DNA from: Stutzerimonas stutzeri RCH2
GTDB taxonomy: Bacteria; Pseudomonadota; Gammaproteobacteria; Pseudomonadales; Pseudomonadaceae
DNA: 64,000 bases
Direction: 5' to 3'
Assembly: GCF_000327065.1 (NCBI RefSeq)
Contig: NC_019936.1
Span: 3,996,001 to 4,060,000 of the forward strand
Of this stretch, positions 62,951 to 64,000 are shown in pieces (position 1 is the stretch's first letter; the number at the start of each line of letters is the position of its first letter). Made by a program: the position numbers and the translations under genes. Under the pieces are notes generated by a model. The model was not told where the DNA came from. It saw nothing but the letters and a program-made list of their open reading frames with translations, and ran no database searches.

Positions 62951-64000
62951 CGTCCGAGCCCTCCGAGCCAGAGCAGCAGCGGCTCGCTGATCAGCGCCAG
63001 GCCCCAGACCAGCAGCGCCGGCAGCAGCGCCAACCATTGCGCCAGACGATCGGGATGGATGCTCGGCGGGTTCGGCCGGGCGCGGTCGAAACCGTGGGCG
63101 ACGACGCGGAACACATAGGCAGCCGACATCAGCGTGCCGAGCAACACGCCCAGCGCCCATGGCCAGTGCTGCGGCTGTTCGAACAACGGCTGCAGCAGTA
63201 GCCACTTGGCCAGAAAGCCACCGCTGGGTGGTAGGCCGACCAGGCTGCCACCGGCCACAGCGAATGCCGCCAAGGCGATCGGCACGTTCTGGCTGGCGCC
63301 GCGCATGCCGGTCACGCGCTTGCTGCCGAGAATGCTCTGCAATTCACCGGCGGCGAGAAACATCGAGACCTTGGCCAAGCCGTGGGCCAGCACGAACAGC
63401 CACAGGGCGGCGTGCAAACGTGGTTCATTGAGGTGCAGCAGCAGCCCCAGCGCCAGCAGCGCGTAACCGAGTTGAGCCACGGTGGAATATGCCACCAGGG
63501 TCTTCAGGCGTGGCGCACGCAGTGCCGACCAGCCGCCGGCGAGCAGCGCCAGCACACCGGCGGCGCCGAACATCAGGCCGGCGTCGCGGCCGAATTCAGC
63601 CGGGGCAATCTCGCTCCAGATCAGCCAGAGGATGTACAGCGGCCCCTTGACCACCAACGCCGAGAGCAGCGCGCTGACCGCAGTCGGCGCCGCGGCGTGA
63701 GCTGGCGGCAGCCACAGGTGCAGCGGCCACAGCGCGGCCTTGAGCATCAGCCCGAGGGTCATCAGCAGCAGCGCCAGATGCGTCACCCCATCGGCTTCGC
63801 TCAGCTGCGCGAGCATGGCCAGATCGAGCACGCCGTAACGTCCGTAGATCAAGGCCACGCCCAGCAAATAGGCCAGCGATCCGGCGAGCGACAGCAACAG
63901 GTAATTCAGCGCCGGTTTCCAGGCCTTGCGTCCGGCCAGCGACACCAGCGCCACGGCGACCAGGCTGAGCAGCTCCAGCGTGACGTAGAGGTTGAACAGG
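62947..64000 (-). CDS. NuoM/N-like proton antiporter subunit, partial
   Basis: Partial: runs off the right edge, leaving 350 C-terminal residues. The first visible block LFNLYVTLELLSLVAVALVS contains the TM5 Glu. The TM7 Lys is in LMLKAALWPLHLWLPPAHAA, and TLVAYSTVAQLGYALLALGL and HGLAKVSMFLAAGELQ follow. Its stop overlaps the start of the next antiporter subunit (ATGA). Its length beyond the window is unknown. Confidence 0.85.
   Translation of the reverse strand, partial: LFNLYVTLELLSLVAVALVSLAGRKAWKPALNYLLLSLAGSLAYLLGVALIYGRYGVLDLAMLAQLSEADGVTHLALLLMTLGLMLKAALWPLHLWLPPAHAAAPTAVSALLSALVVKGPLYILWLIWSEIAPAEFGRDAGLMFGAAGVLALLAGGWSALRAPRLKTLVAYSTVAQLGYALLALGLLLHLNEPRLHAALWLFVLAHGLAKVSMFLAAGELQSILGSKRVTGMRGASQNVPIALAAFAVAGGSLVGLPPSGGFLAKWLLLQPLFEQPQHWPWALGVLLGTLMSAAYVFRVVAHGFDRARPNPPSIHPDRLAQWLALLPALLVWGLALISEPLLLWLGGLGR

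Overview
The window looks like chromosome of a Pseudomonas of the stutzeri group (Stutzerimonas). It is GC-rich, its proteins are closest in my recall to Pseudomonas ones, and long stretches keep P. aeruginosa gene order. These are gcdG-gcdH-gcdR; hupA-rubB-rubA-glc-ubiC-ubiA-phoB-phoR; thyA-lgt-ptsP-rppH-ilvA-rpiA-D2HGDH-serA; and oprH-phoP-phoQ. I see no rRNA, tRNA, CRISPR array, transposase or prophage gene. Most of it is core genome with small accessory patches.

Layout. 1-1073: end of a lemA-TPM envelope pair. 1160-3195: a LysR regulator divergent from a quinone-oxidoreductase-like MDR enzyme. 3197-6801: glutarate/glutaryl-CoA degradation (gcdG, gcdH) divergent from gcdR, with a palindromic repeat element. 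6942-9264: SCP2-like protein, HU, rubredoxin reductase and rubredoxin. 9379-18774: a complete glycolate operon in E. coli order (glcDEFGBA) with divergent glcC. Two identical 15-bp operators lie between glcC and glcD. 18883-23998: ubiC-ubiA, phoB-phoR and a CorC-like protein. 24191-27951: an outer-membrane barrel, an M23 peptidase, a receiver-PilZ-like regulator and a tandem UspA protein. 28339-32911: a five-gene HAAT-type ABC transporter. 32939-43658: an orphan ParA, thyA, lgt, a TSUP permease, a frameshifted NRDE/TANGO2 gene, ptsP, rppH, an HAD phosphatase, ilvA and rpiA. 43757-49629: YegP, two tandem SdiA-regulated-type proteins, an FAH protein, and D-2-hydroxyglutarate dehydrogenase divergent from serA. 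49708-53506: two small secreted proteins, a PerM/AI-2E family protein and an OPT transporter. 53698-56393: a curli patch (csgD, csgB, csgA, csgC/H-like) without csgE, csgF or csgG in the window. 56528-59275: oprH-phoP-phoQ preceded by five GTTCAG hexamers. 59808-64000: three overlapping NuoL/M/N-type antiporter subunits, the last cut by the right edge.

Functionally, the window combines two-carbon assimilation (glycolate to glyoxylate to malate) and glutarate catabolism. It also carries serine synthesis coupled to D-2-hydroxyglutarate clearance, and sensing of phosphate (PhoBR) and of Mg2+/cationic peptides (PhoPQ-OprH). The least ordinary items are the split curli locus, the four helically phased PhoP half-sites plus a fifth, the paired GlcC operators one integral number of turns apart, the antiporter trio in which one member has lost the conserved TM5 glutamate, and the C-tract frameshift in the NRDE gene.
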